From Firmicutes bacterium ADurb.Bin193 (GTDB taxonomy: Bacteria; Bacillota; Clostridia; Monoglobales; Firm-18): a stretch of DNA of 64,000 bases. Positions within the stretch are counted from its first letter, which is position 1, and each line of letters opens with the position of its first letter. Made by a program: the position numbers and the translations under genes. The notes beneath the pieces are model-generated. The model saw nothing but the letters and a program-made list of their open reading frames with translations, was not told the origin of the DNA and did not search any database. The stretch covers positions 62,001 to 126,000 of the forward strand of contig MWCQ01000005.1 of NCBI GenBank assembly GCA_002070105.1, in the 5' to 3' direction. This document shows positions 41,747 through 50,879 of this stretch, piece by piece.

Positions 41747-43786
41747 TTAAAGAATATTCTTAATCTGATAAATGACATTGTCGCCGTTTGAGGTAATCAA
41801 AAGATAGCTGCATTCAGCAAGGGAGGTATACTTGCTTGATTTTACATCCTTAACCCCTTTAAGGCTGAAATATCTTATACCGTTTTCAATTTTTATCGAA
41901 TTGTCTTCGCCGCTATATACGACAAAAACATTCTTTCCCTTGTCAACAAGCTTTTCCTCAAGCACTTTCTTAAAAAGAATAAGCTCCGCCCCGTCCGTAA
42001 AACCCTCGCTGTTCGGGGGCAGACTTAGGGTTATTATGATGTTGTTTGCTTTGACATTGTCTAACTGGGACAAAAACCTTGACCACTGCCCCTCCTCCGA
42101 TTTTTCAAGACCTCCTTGCCTGTTGTCAAGCTGAATAATCAAGTTTTCCTTTTTATATGCCGCATAGTAATACTCGCCTGAAACGAGCGGAGGCTTAATC
42201 CTCTTTACGATATCCTCCCTCGCCTTGCCCATAAGGCAAACCGCATCAGCCTCATCATTCACCTTTGAAACAAAGCGGTAGGCATACAACCTTCCGAGAA
42301 GGGTGCTGTAATCGGTGCTCCCCAAAACCGCAATACTTGTACCTTCCATTTGAGTTTTGGGCGAAAAGCGCATAATATCCGTTTCGGGCATTTGCTTTGC
42401 GGGTCTTACATATTTTTTCAAGGTTACCTCAAGCTTTTTATGCTTCGCGGTGATTACCGCATTCCCCGAACTTAACGGATACAAAACGCCGTCATCGATA
42501 TACCCCTCGATACCGCTTAGTGTAAATTCCGCTTCGTCCTCATCAAATTCAAGGCTTTTATAGTACTTGTCATATATTTTAAGTTTGAGCTTTTGAGGCT
42601 CTTTGGCGTATATGGTTTTATTTTCGCAAATTATTTCCGCATATTCGGGCAAGCCGACAGGCGCGGACGAGATTACCCCCACGGCATTCGCAACTCTTCG
42701 CATAGCGCCGTCGGACACAGTGTTTTTAACTGTCGGCAAATCCTCGGACGGCGTCTTTGTAACAAAAGTCGTAGAGCCTCCGCCGTCAAGGTTAATGGCG
42801 TTGTAACAGCCGAGGGAGTACATGTATTCCCTGAGCTCCGTTAGGGTCATGCCCCTGCTTATGCTCTGCCTTCCGTCAACCGTTACAAGATAGATGATTT
42901 TACCCGACTTATCCGCACCCATGGCGGTTCTCGGCTGAGTGCCCGAAATATTATGGGTAACGGGTGCATCCTCACCGTTGCATATCAGAAGCGTGCCCCC
43001 TCCGACAGCCATTTTAAAGTCTTCGGGGTCGGGTTCGACCCATGTATCCGTTACAACCTTGTCGCCGACCTTGAAATGGTCCGTTATAAATGTATCGCCG
43101 TCCGCGGTTGAGGCTATTACATAGCCGTCCTCAGGGAATTCAACGCCTTGTTCGCCTGTCCTGATTTCCTTGACAACGCCTTTTTCCACAACCATCTCAA
43201 CCTTCGTAATCGGCGCTCCGGGTGAGCTGGGACCCCAGTCGCTGTTGAAAAGAACAAGTCCGCCTTCGTCAAAATACTTGTTTATATGGATTATCTGCTT
43301 TTTCTCTTCGTTGGGAGCGATAAGGTCTATATACTGATCCCAAAATCCCATTGAAACGATATTATTGTAGTCTGTCGCAACTGTCGCCATATTTTTCCCG
43401 CGGGCGGGAGTTGTAAGCATCTTTCCATCGTCAATCACAACCCCCAACGGTGCGGCCTTTGTTGGGTCACTCCCTGACGGCTGAAAAAAGTCGGCATTTA
43501 CGGCGGCAAGCGCACCCGCGCTTTTTGCAAGCTCCAAAACATTTTCTCTTGTGTTGATGCCCTTTTCGGATACAAGCGTTTTTAAATCCAGAAATTCTTC
43601 ATTCAGGTCAATTTTAAGAGTATGTATTTTATATCCCCCATTGTCCGTAAACCTTTGGGTTACGGTCTGGGTAACACCCCGCGTAATTATGGTCTCCTGT
43701 TTGTCCTCGTAAATTATCGAAGCGGCAAATGCCGTGTTGAAAAGAGAAACCGTCAAAACAACCAAAGCCAAAACTCTTTTTCGCAT
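41747..43786 (-). CDS. Secreted phosphodiester glycosidase (NAGPA domain) protein
   Basis: A 679-residue exported protein. Signal peptide at 1-21 ('LFNTAFAA'). Residues about 90-375 form the NAGPA domain, related to the mammalian enzyme that uncovers mannose 6-phosphate: 'AAVNADFF', 'GTQPRTAMGAD' and 'YNAINLDGGGSTTF' are the landmarks. In bacteria such proteins act on phosphodiester-linked sugars such as teichoic acids or exopolysaccharide, usually without proven substrate. The C-terminal 280 residues look like an Ig-like domain and a calcineurin-like region that I cannot assign. Start ATG with AAGGGGA upstream. Stands 27 bases from tcdA. Confidence 0.85.
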   Translation of the reverse strand: MRKRVLALVVLTVSLFNTAFAASIIYEDKQETIITRGVTQTVTQRFTDNGGYKIHTLKIDLNEEFLDLKTLVSEKGINTRENVLELAKSAGALAAVNADFFQPSGSDPTKAAPLGVVIDDGKMLTTPARGKNMATVATDYNNIVSMGFWDQYIDLIAPNEEKKQIIHINKYFDEGGLVLFNSDWGPSSPGAPITKVEMVVEKGVVKEIRTGEQGVEFPEDGYVIASTADGDTFITDHFKVGDKVVTDTWVEPDPEDFKMAVGGGTLLICNGEDAPVTHNISGTQPRTAMGADKSGKIIYLVTVDGRQSISRGMTLTELREYMYSLGCYNAINLDGGGSTTFVTKTPSEDLPTVKNTVSDGAMRRVANAVGVISSAPVGLPEYAEIICENKTIYAKEPQKLKLKIYDKYYKSLEFDEDEAEFTLSGIEGYIDDGVLYPLSSGNAVITAKHKKLEVTLKKYVRPAKQMPETDIMRFSPKTQMEGTSIAVLGSTDYSTLLGRLYAYRFVSKVNDEADAVCLMGKAREDIVKRIKPPLVSGEYYYAAYKKENLIIQLDNRQGGLEKSEEGQWSRFLSQLDNVKANNIIITLSLPPNSEGFTDGAELILFKKVLEEKLVDKGKNVFVVYSGEDNSIKIENGIRYFSLKGVKDVKSSKYTSLAECSYLLITSNGDNVIYQIKNIL

Positions 43787-43873
43787 ATGATTATCCCCTT
43801 AAGCTATGTTTAAAATGCTAATAATAAAGTATACAAGCTATCAATTATATTATACTCCCCTTTTTCCTTAATT

Positions 43874-45547
43874 TCAATGGTTTAATAAGGATGACTTTTG
43901 AAACTTTTTAACACCCTTTTTGAATGCTTCAAGGGTTTGCGGCGTTTCGTCAAGCCAGTAGGGGCGCGAAACGGTTTTTACCTTATCCGTGTAAACCTCA
44001 TAATCCGCATAGCTAAACCACACCGCAGCCTTTATCTGCGGATATCTGTGCAAATTTTCAAACATATTTTCTATCCATTTAGCCTTGTCGCCTCCGACAG
44101 AGCTTGACGAAAACTCGGTAATGATCCACGGGAATTTTTCAAAAGCGGGAAGACAGTTTTTTTGGATGGCATCGTAAATATCCTTAAATTCCCGCCACTT
44201 CTCATCCTTGTAATAGGTTCCGTTGTTATAGCCGGTAATTCCGAAAACCTGAACAAACTCATTTCCGGGATAAAAGGCGGTGCAGTCATTCCAGGCGCAG
44301 GGAGGATAGCTTCTGTCGTTGGGATTGAAAACCCAGATTGCGTTATTTACGCCCTCTTCCTCGAAAATACGATAAAATCTTTGCCAGTTGGCAATGTATA
44401 TTTCGGGGTCGCTCATGTTCACAACACCCGAATAACTTGTCCAGTCCGAGTTCGGCTCATTGTTCAGCCTGAAAAGGAACGGGTGCGAAAACGCCTTTGC
44501 AGACCTTGCGAATTTTCTGATTTCATCGTCCATTTTCCTCCTGTATATATCAAGAAACGGTGTGTAACCGAAAAGGTTTTCGTTGTTTGATGAGGTTGTC
44601 TGATAGGTAAGCTCCACAAGCCTGTTGTCGCTATGGTTTTTCTCCATGAAGCTTGTCGGAAATTCGCTTCCGAAATGCAGGTATGACAAAATTATGGGGA
44701 ATTTAAAGTCAAGCTTTTGTTCAAGCGCGGGAACGGTTTTGTCTATGCCCTTGTTATATATATCCTCCGAAAATATGCCCCAGTAAACCCCGTCATTCGC
44801 ACATAGCTTGTCATATACGCTTTTTGTTTGAGCTGACCAGTTAGGCGGGATAACGGGCGCAAAGTCTGTCTTTTTGTCAATGCTCCCGTGCGGTGAAAAG
44901 TATTTAAGCGAATTTATAACCTCATACGCCTGTTTTTCGAACTCTTCGTCGCCGGAGCTGTATTTGAACATAAGGCGGTAGAAATTTCGGGTTTTTGTTT
45001 GGTATATCGCATAAATGTACGCATCACGGATTATATCGCCGGGCTCGTTTATAACCGCCGAAATAATTTCGAGGTCTTTTTTGGGGTTTTCCTTTGTCAC
45101 CGAAATATTGTTCTTTTGTTGATACTCCGGGCTTAAAATAAATCTATTCAGATAGTGCGAGATATATTCATCGACATTTTCTTCAAAGGACCATTCCCTT
45201 GATACGGTAATCTGTCCCTTGTCGGACTCTGCCTGCATATAGGGGGTTAACACCGTAAGCTTGAAATCGTCGGGAAGGTCGAAGTAATAGCCCTCGGCAT
45301 AGTTTATGATACGGTTTTTGTCCTCGGCATGATATATTTTTGCCCCGCCCAAATCTGTTTCGCCCGAAATTGAAGCCAAGCCCTTCTTTTCGTTTCTAAG
45401 GAGCGGAAGCGTGGTTTTTATGATTATACGCTTTGCAATATTCTTTGCGGAGCGCATTGCAGCACTGTCCGAGCGGTAAAGGGCATACACCGGCAACAAT
45501 GTAGCCGCAAGTAAGAATATTATTAAGTGAGGCGTGTACCTTTTCAT
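43874..45547 (-). CDS. Glycoside hydrolase family 26-like protein
   Basis: A 557-residue protein with an N-terminal signal anchor (about 8-25). Residues 30-230 are an unassigned domain. Residues about 240-540 look like the GH-A clan barrel of GH26 (beta-mannanase family): acid/base Glu in 'LFRLNNEPNSDW', 'WVFNPND' with the aromatic platform, 'FYPGNEFVQVFGITGYN', and nucleophile Glu in 'WIITEFSSS'. Probably attached to the outside of the membrane, acting on beta-mannan or another glycan. Adjacent to, and same strand as, the NAGPA protein (87-base gap), so they may serve cell-wall or capsule turnover together. Confidence 0.8.
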   Translation of the reverse strand: MKRYTPHLIIFLLAATLLPVYALYRSDSAAMRSAKNIAKRIIIKTTLPLLRNEKKGLASISGETDLGGAKIYHAEDKNRIINYAEGYYFDLPDDFKLTVLTPYMQAESDKGQITVSREWSFEENVDEYISHYLNRFILSPEYQQKNNISVTKENPKKDLEIISAVINEPGDIIRDAYIYAIYQTKTRNFYRLMFKYSSGDEEFEKQAYEVINSLKYFSPHGSIDKKTDFAPVIPPNWSAQTKSVYDKLCANDGVYWGIFSEDIYNKGIDKTVPALEQKLDFKFPIILSYLHFGSEFPTSFMEKNHSDNRLVELTYQTTSSNNENLFGYTPFLDIYRRKMDDEIRKFARSAKAFSHPFLFRLNNEPNSDWTSYSGVVNMSDPEIYIANWQRFYRIFEEEGVNNAIWVFNPNDRSYPPCAWNDCTAFYPGNEFVQVFGITGYNNGTYYKDEKWREFKDIYDAIQKNCLPAFEKFPWIITEFSSSSVGGDKAKWIENMFENLHRYPQIKAAVWFSYADYEVYTDKVKTVSRPYWLDETPQTLEAFKKGVKKFQKSSLLNH

Positions 45548-45693
45548 AAAATATCACTCTTTCGTTGCCTATTGCATTAGGGTATTTTTTCCGAAAGAGA
45601 GTATTTCATACCTTGGTCAGGATAAAAAAGGCATACACAAATGACAGCATACACATTATTCAAAGGGTTAAGACCATTTTTTCAAATTAGCAC

Positions 45694-45722
45694 TTGATTT
45701 TCCGCTTTGGGTGTGTTAATAT
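45694..45722 (+). promoter_or_regulatory. Promoter of the tRNA pair
   Basis: TTGATT (45694-45699), 17-base spacer, TAATAT (45717-45722), 12 bases before tRNA-Arg. Confidence 0.6.
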
Positions 45723-45734
45723 ATATAGGCAGTT

Positions 45735-45811
45735 GCGCTGTTAGCTCAGTTGGATAGAGTGACTGACTACGAATCAGTAGGTCAGAGGTTCGAGTCCTCT
45801 ACAGCGCGCCA
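45735..45811 (+). tRNA. tRNA-Arg (ACG)
   Basis: 77-nt gene. Acceptor GCGCTGT / ACAGCGC, then G and encoded CCA; anticodon stem ACTGA / TCAGT around loop CTACGAA gives anticodon ACG; T-arm with GGTTCGAGTCC. The A34 would be edited to inosine. Confidence 0.97.
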
Positions 45812-45943
45812 CTTTTGCGGCGGGGGCTCCCCCAAAAAGCTATCCGTTTTCAAACAGTCGGGCGGTTTTTGTTTTTTCCGTATCGGGAAAACCCGCCCCG
45901 CGGTTTTAACGCCCGCGCCTTTAAGCCTTTTTAGGCATATCAT

Positions 45944-46019
45944 AGGGGTATAGTTCAGCTGGTAGAGCAACGGTCTCCAAAACCGTGTGTCGAGGGTTCG
46001 AATCCTTCTGCCCCTGCCA
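45944..46019 (+). tRNA. tRNA-Trp (CCA)
   Basis: 76-nt gene. Acceptor AGGGGTA / TGCCCCT, G, encoded CCA; anticodon stem ACGGT / ACCGT with loop CTCCAAA gives anticodon CCA; T-loop GGTTCGAATCC. Probably in one transcript with tRNA-Arg. Confidence 0.97.
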
Positions 46020-46022
46020 TGT

Positions 46023-46051
46023 CGGAGCAAAGTTCGCTTTGCTCCGTTTTT
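46023..46051 (+). terminator. Terminator of the tRNA operon
   Basis: CGGAGCAAAG / CTTTGCTCCG, 10-bp perfect stem with TTCG loop and T5. Confidence 0.85.
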
Positions 46052-46450
46052 GTTTGTACAAAAACCTCCGCCCGCTTCCTTGCTCCTCTTTTTCCGAAAA
46101 AAGTCACGCTTGCTGCGGCTATGCCATTGTAAACGCTGGTACAACGCCTTCGCTGCGCTACCAACCTTTTTCGGGCTGTGCGCTTACGGGGTAAAACATC
46201 CTTTTTGGTGTCTTTTCCCATACAAAAGCCCGTAACCACATAGGTTACAGGCTTTTGTGTTTTATACTTATAGGAAATTGCGAAAGTATGTAGTTTTACA
46301 ATTTACAATTTTAATTCTCGTATGTAATTATTAATTAATAAGTAGACAAATCGCTCAATAGATAGTAAAACATATCTACACCCCGCTTAAATTGAATAAT
46401 AGATCGAGCAGTTATAACGGATATTTACATACAAAGCAAAATGAGACAGG
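46052..46450. other. Intergenic region after the tRNAs
   Basis: No supported gene. It contains a hairpin ACAAAAGCC / GGCTTTTGT (46222-46258) that reads as a bidirectional terminator and, at about 46269, the 13-base edge of the palindromic repeat. ORFs here are translations across tRNA sequence. Confidence 0.5.
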
Positions 46451-46529
46451 AGTGAATTGAACATTGTCGAAGATTACGCTGACGGGCGGCGGGGGAAATT
46501 CCCTGCCGCCTGTTTTCAATCAATGGAAA
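46451..46529 (+). repeat. 79-bp direct repeat, left copy
   Basis: 76 of 79 bases equal 49046-49124. The core is a GC hairpin GGCGGC...GCCGCC followed by TGTTTT, which could act as a terminator. Confidence 0.85.
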
Positions 46530-46575
46530 AACACAAGGGAACGATACATAAGGGTACAGTTCTCTTGTGTTTTTT
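46527..46575 (+). terminator. Terminator-like hairpin
   Basis: AAAAACACAAGGGAAC / GTTCTCTTGTGTTTTT stem with one mismatch and a 16-base loop, ending in T6. Confidence 0.6.
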
Positions 46576-46690
46576 AAGGATTATTTAAACTTGATAAAAT
46601 AAGACAAATCGTTATTTTGCACTATTTTAGTTTTGAAATTTATGTTTTTTGGTATAAATAGCATTATATTTGCAATATAATGTTGAAATA

Positions 46691-46720
46691 TTGAAAGAAA
46701 GTGCATATATGGTATATAAT
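46691..46720 (+). promoter_or_regulatory. Promoter at the leader element, copy 2
   Basis: TTGAAA (46691-46696), 18-base spacer, TATAAT (46715-46720). Confidence 0.65.
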
Positions 46721-46822
46721 AAATGCAAACATGGTAATAAAACCTAATCGGTTTTATACCTATGCATTTATTGAATCGGTGTAAAGCAAGCCGATTTCAG
46801 GCTTGCGCCTATGATTCAATAT
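46715..46822 (+). ncRNA. Structured leader element, copy 2 (upstream of secreted protein)
   Basis: Starts at TATAAT. Hairpin 1: AATAAATGCA (46718-46727) / TGCATTTATT (46763-46772) around GGTAATAAAACC / GGTTTTATACC. Hairpin 2: GAATC (46773-46777) / GATTC (46813-46817) around GCAAGCC (46786-46792) / GGCTTGC (46800-46806), then GCCTATG. The start codon of the next gene is about 50 bases further on. Confidence 0.7.
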
Positions 46823-46871
46823 GGACTGTGAATATATATTCACAAATACATTATGTGAGGAGAGTGTAAAA

Positions 46872-48998
46872 ATGAAAAGGTTCACATTATCGGTAATGGT
46901 GCTAATGGCATTTCTCTGCGTTGTTTTGTTAAGTCCTTTTGCACCATCGGAATCGACACCGCTTGTCTCGGCGGCAGCAACATGGAAACCCTTTCCCGGG
47001 CGCCTTGCTTACAGCTGTGACGGAGGCTATCACGATAAAGACGATATTGCTGCTAACCCTTTTCTTCTGTTGCTTCTTTACAAAGCCGGTTTAGCAGACA
47101 AGCTGGTTCACTTCGAGTATGCAAATCACATCTGGCTTTCAGACGCTACACAACTTAATAGTCTTATATCCGCAACAAATGAAGCGGTAACCAGATTTGG
47201 TTTTAACCCGAATATATTCTACAACTGCATGAATGCGAACAAAGACCCCATTTATAACCATCTTAGGGATGAAATTCTTGCTTCTACCGCATCAAATCCT
47301 CTGACCATCTGCGGTGCGGGACCGATGCATACAATCTATCAGGCGCTCTCGCGAGCTAATGCTCAAGACCCGAGCAAGCTTCAGTATGTGACGGTTATTT
47401 CACATTCGCCCAAAACAGGTGATTTGAGCAGTAACAATGAGCACGGCTTGTATGACCATGCTAAGGCGCCCGACCCCACCCATACACATAAAAATCCGAC
47501 GGCTAAGGTATGGGATGATATCGCTGCTGATTTCCCCTCTGTAAAGCTTGTTATCATTCGCGGTCAGAACGGCCCCGGCACTACCGCTCTCGAAAGAAAT
47601 GCTCCTTATGATTTTCGTGTGGCAGATTCTTACAATGCAGAACAATGGATGGAAGATTCCACCGATGACGATATTCGTTGGGTATGGGAAAATATGAATG
47701 CTGTCCACGGCACTTTAAACGATGTGTCCGATGCGGGTATGGTATGGTATTGGATGACCGGCGGCGATGCGTATGGCGATTTCGTTAAGACGAAGGTTGC
47801 ATTAACAAGCGATTATATTCTTGATCTTAATTTTAATTCAGATACCTTATCAAGTCCGCCTTCAGGCTGGGTGGATATTACCGGCGATGTGACGATTGCC
47901 AATGTGCCGAGTGTGTCGTATGTTCCTGCCGTTCCGGATAAGGCAATGGAGAATACTCATTTTAAGGACAAGTGCATAAAGATAAATGACACGACCTCAA
48001 GCAGTTGCACCGCGACTAAAGTATTTGCGGATCAGTCTGCGGATTTTGTGGTGGACTATGATTTTATGGTTTCAACTGCTTCGGCGGATTATGTTGGTAT
48101 AGAAGTTAAAAACAGCACAGGAGATGCTGCGGTAATGGTAAAAACCGTTGGAAGCAATATAAGTTATAAAACCGGCGGATCATGGACACCCATTACAAGT
48201 TACACGCAAAACAAATGGCATCACATCACAATATATGCCAACAAAGGAACAAACAAATGCAGTATAATAGTTGACGGTAAGTTGGAAGTGGATAATTTGG
48301 ATATGGCGACTGTATCTAATCCAATAAACAATATAACATTCAAAACAGGCACTACTTATCAAGGCGTTGCATATTTTGATAATCTTAAAATATTCTCACC
48401 TTCCGCCGCACCAACCCCTACTCCGACACCCTCACCAACCCCAACACCGGCAGGCGACTATCTCATAGATGATAACTTCAATAACCAATCAGCAGGGAGT
48501 ACGCCGACAGGCTGGACGGTTAGCGGAGATGTGAAGGTTGCGAACATTCCGAGTGCTTCTGATAAAAGTATAAAGTTTAACGATACTGATGCAAGCACCT
48601 TAACAGCAGTTAAGGGTTTTGCACAGCAGACGGGCGCAATCACGGTTGAATACGACTTTATGGTGCCTGCAACGGTAGATTTTGCGGGGTTACAGCTTGA
48701 GGACGGAAGCGGGACGACAGCTATAGTACTAAAGACCAGGTACGGACAAATCGCCTATAAAAAATCAGACGATAGTTGGGCTAACCTTCAGGCATACAAT
48801 CCAAACACATGGTATAGCATCAGGATAGAAGCTGATGTCTCAACCGATACATACAGCGTCTATGTAAACGGCGTAGAGAGGGCGAACGGTGTAGCTTTTA
48901 ACAGAGCCGTATCGTCTATAGAGCAGATAAAATTCACAACAGGCAGTTCCTATACCGGTCTAATGTATGTGGACAATGTAAAGGTTTATAAGCCGTAA
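46872..48998 (+). CDS. Large secreted protein: nucleoside-hydrolase-like domain plus two LamG-like domains
   Basis: A 708-residue exported protein. ATG 46872 follows GAGGAGAG; signal peptide about 1-32. Residues about 38-300 resemble the nucleoside-hydrolase fold: 'YSCDGGYHDKDDIAANPF' recalls the D-x-D-x(3)-DD calcium site, although the first Asp is replaced by Cys-Asp order and the family match is weak. Then two LamG/CBM-like beta domains (about 310-515 and 545-708, each ending 'YFDNLKIF' or 'YVDNVKVY') joined by a Thr-Pro linker 'PTPTPTPSPTPTP'. Function unknown; likely binds or acts on a glycan or nucleoside-containing polymer outside the cell. It is bracketed by 79-bp direct repeats. Confidence 0.7.
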   Translation: MKRFTLSVMVLMAFLCVVLLSPFAPSESTPLVSAAATWKPFPGRLAYSCDGGYHDKDDIAANPFLLLLLYKAGLADKLVHFEYANHIWLSDATQLNSLISATNEAVTRFGFNPNIFYNCMNANKDPIYNHLRDEILASTASNPLTICGAGPMHTIYQALSRANAQDPSKLQYVTVISHSPKTGDLSSNNEHGLYDHAKAPDPTHTHKNPTAKVWDDIAADFPSVKLVIIRGQNGPGTTALERNAPYDFRVADSYNAEQWMEDSTDDDIRWVWENMNAVHGTLNDVSDAGMVWYWMTGGDAYGDFVKTKVALTSDYILDLNFNSDTLSSPPSGWVDITGDVTIANVPSVSYVPAVPDKAMENTHFKDKCIKINDTTSSSCTATKVFADQSADFVVDYDFMVSTASADYVGIEVKNSTGDAAVMVKTVGSNISYKTGGSWTPITSYTQNKWHHITIYANKGTNKCSIIVDGKLEVDNLDMATVSNPINNITFKTGTTYQGVAYFDNLKIFSPSAAPTPTPTPSPTPTPAGDYLIDDNFNNQSAGSTPTGWTVSGDVKVANIPSASDKSIKFNDTDASTLTAVKGFAQQTGAITVEYDFMVPATVDFAGLQLEDGSGTTAIVLKTRYGQIAYKKSDDSWANLQAYNPNTWYSIRIEADVSTDTYSVYVNGVERANGVAFNRAVSSIEQIKFTTGSSYTGLMYVDNVKVYKP

Positions 48999-49045
48999 GA
49001 AATAAACAATCCTTATTCGTAACATTTGCGGTGTAAAGTGGTCGT

Positions 49046-49124
49046 AGTGAATTGAACATAGTCGAAGATTACACTGACGGGCGGCGGGGAAAATTCCCTG
49101 CCGCCTGTTTTCAATCAATGGAAA
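49046..49124 (+). repeat. 79-bp direct repeat, right copy
   Basis: Three mismatches to 46451-46529; 48 bases after the stop of the secreted protein, so its GC hairpin may be that gene's terminator. Confidence 0.85.
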
Positions 49125-49321
49125 TATGAGTATAGTCAAGCGGACGATGTAACCGCTTTTGTAAAAAATATTTTGATTGAAAAAACTAACAAAAGATGAT
49201 ATATTATACCGGTAAACTATTATCGATAATGTCTTTTGAAATTTCAGACAAATTTCAATAGAAAAAAGCGCATATACTCCCTTGCACAAATCATATCGAA
49301 TATTGTGAGGAGGAAATCAAA

Positions 49322-50806
49322 GTGAAAAAGGTAATAATCATAGGCGCGGGAATCTCAGGGCTTACAGCGGGTGTATATGCACTGCAAAGCGGGTTTGATG
49401 TGACAATCTATGAATCTCATACAATACCGGGCGGCGCTTCGACAAGCTGGCGGCGGAAGGGATACTATTTTGAAGGCGGTATTCACTGGATGACAGGCAC
49501 ACTACCCGATACGCCGACAAATAAGGTGTGGAAAAACATCGGCGCGCTGAGCGACGACATTCCCATTCATGTTCGCGACCCGTTTTTAACATATGATTTC
49601 GATAGTCTGACAATTTGTCTGTATCGTGATATTGACAAGCTTCATAAGCATCTATTAAGCATTGCGCCCGAGGATAAAAAGGAGATTGAAAGACTGTTTC
49701 GGGATGTAAAAAAGATGTCAAAGATTTCTATGCCGATTATGGACATTAAGGGCGTAAAGGTCAGGGAAAAGTCGGGTGTACCGCTTTCGTCCATAATTAA
49801 AATGCTTCCGGCGTTTGCCCTCATACCGTTTTATTCAAAACAAGACAGCGGGGAATTTTCAAAGCGCTTCAGAGACCCAATGCTCTCGCAGTTTATTAAA
49901 ACCATAATAGGGCCCGAAAACAACGCATTAGGCATGGTGCTTACAATTGCAACCCTTGCAAGCGGCGACGGAGGTTACCCCGAGGGTGGCTCATTGGCAA
50001 TGGCTCGGCGCATTGCGGATAAATTTGAGGCTTTGGGCGGAACAATAAATTTCGGCTCACCCGTAAGCAAGGTTGTAACCAGAGACGGAAAGGCCGTTGG
50101 GGTTTTGCAGGGCGAAAACGAAATTCCTGCCGATGCGGTTATCGTTACGCAGGATACGCTTGCGGCTATCGATACGCTGTTTGAAACACCGATTAACGAA
50201 CCGTGGGCGGAAAAAATGCGAAAGGAAACAAAGCCCGTGCTCAACACATTTGTAAGCATCGGTGTTGAGGAAGAATTATCCGATTTACCCGAAAGCCTGT
50301 ACTTTAACCCCAAGGTTCCTTTCTATTGCGGAGGGCAGGAGCAAACCATCGTAAATATCAATAATTATGCCAAATTTAAGGACTATGCGCCCGACGGGTG
50401 CACGGCGATAACCTCGATAATCGGGGGCGATACCTATGAGTTTTGGAAGCAGTGTAAGCAAAACGGTACATATAATGAAGAAAAGGAAAGGCTTGCAAAT
50501 GCGCTTATCGAAATTATCGAAAACAAATGGCCGAGAATAAAAGGCAAAATTGCGGTATGGGATGTTGCAACCCCGCTTACATATGAGCGCTATTTAAGCT
50601 CCTACAAAGGCTCATGGATGTCGGTTATGGGAAAGGGCAGTAAGATGGAATCATATCCTACCAAGCCTAAAAGCATAAACAACCTGTATTTCGCGGGTCA
50701 GCGCCTTATGGTTCCGGGCGGTCTGCCCGTAGCGGCAGAAACGGGAAGGAAGGCAGTACAGTATTTGTGCAGGGATACCGACACGGTATTCCAGGGCAAG
50801 ATGTAG
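49322..50806 (+). CDS. FAD-dependent oxidoreductase, phytoene desaturase (CrtI)-like
   Basis: A 494-residue flavoprotein. The N-terminal dinucleotide-binding motif 'VIIIGAGISGLTAGVYALQ' continues to the conserved Glu of 'VTIYE' and 'GGASTSWRRKGYYFEGGIH', the pattern of the phytoene desaturase/amine oxidase family; the C-terminal FAD motif is 'NNLYFAGQRLMVPGGLPVAAETGRK' (in part 'GGLPVAAETGRKAVQYL'). GTG start after GAGGAGG. Carotenoid enzymes are not adjacent; in gut clostridia such proteins often have unknown substrates (retinol saturase-like or all-trans lipid reductases). Ends before a hairpin at 50821. Confidence 0.85.
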   Translation: MKKVIIIGAGISGLTAGVYALQSGFDVTIYESHTIPGGASTSWRRKGYYFEGGIHWMTGTLPDTPTNKVWKNIGALSDDIPIHVRDPFLTYDFDSLTICLYRDIDKLHKHLLSIAPEDKKEIERLFRDVKKMSKISMPIMDIKGVKVREKSGVPLSSIIKMLPAFALIPFYSKQDSGEFSKRFRDPMLSQFIKTIIGPENNALGMVLTIATLASGDGGYPEGGSLAMARRIADKFEALGGTINFGSPVSKVVTRDGKAVGVLQGENEIPADAVIVTQDTLAAIDTLFETPINEPWAEKMRKETKPVLNTFVSIGVEEELSDLPESLYFNPKVPFYCGGQEQTIVNINNYAKFKDYAPDGCTAITSIIGGDTYEFWKQCKQNGTYNEEKERLANALIEIIENKWPRIKGKIAVWDVATPLTYERYLSSYKGSWMSVMGKGSKMESYPTKPKSINNLYFAGQRLMVPGGLPVAAETGRKAVQYLCRDTDTVFQGKM

Positions 50807-50820
50807 ATGCAATAATATTT

Positions 50821-50846
50821 CACCCCCTCTTATAACAGAGGGGGTG
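50821..50846. terminator. Hairpin between convergent genes
   Basis: CACCCCCTC / GAGGGGGTG, 9-bp stem, 8-base loop; T-tracts are weak on both sides. Confidence 0.55.
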
Positions 50847-50879
50847 AATCTTTGGTTATATGAGAGGAAGAAGTAAGCC

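Noticed and set aside
45782-46239. Minus-strand ORFs with 'GFEPSTHGFG' and 'RIRTLDTRFW' peptides
   Set aside because: They read across tRNA-Arg and tRNA-Trp in antisense; well-known false proteins.
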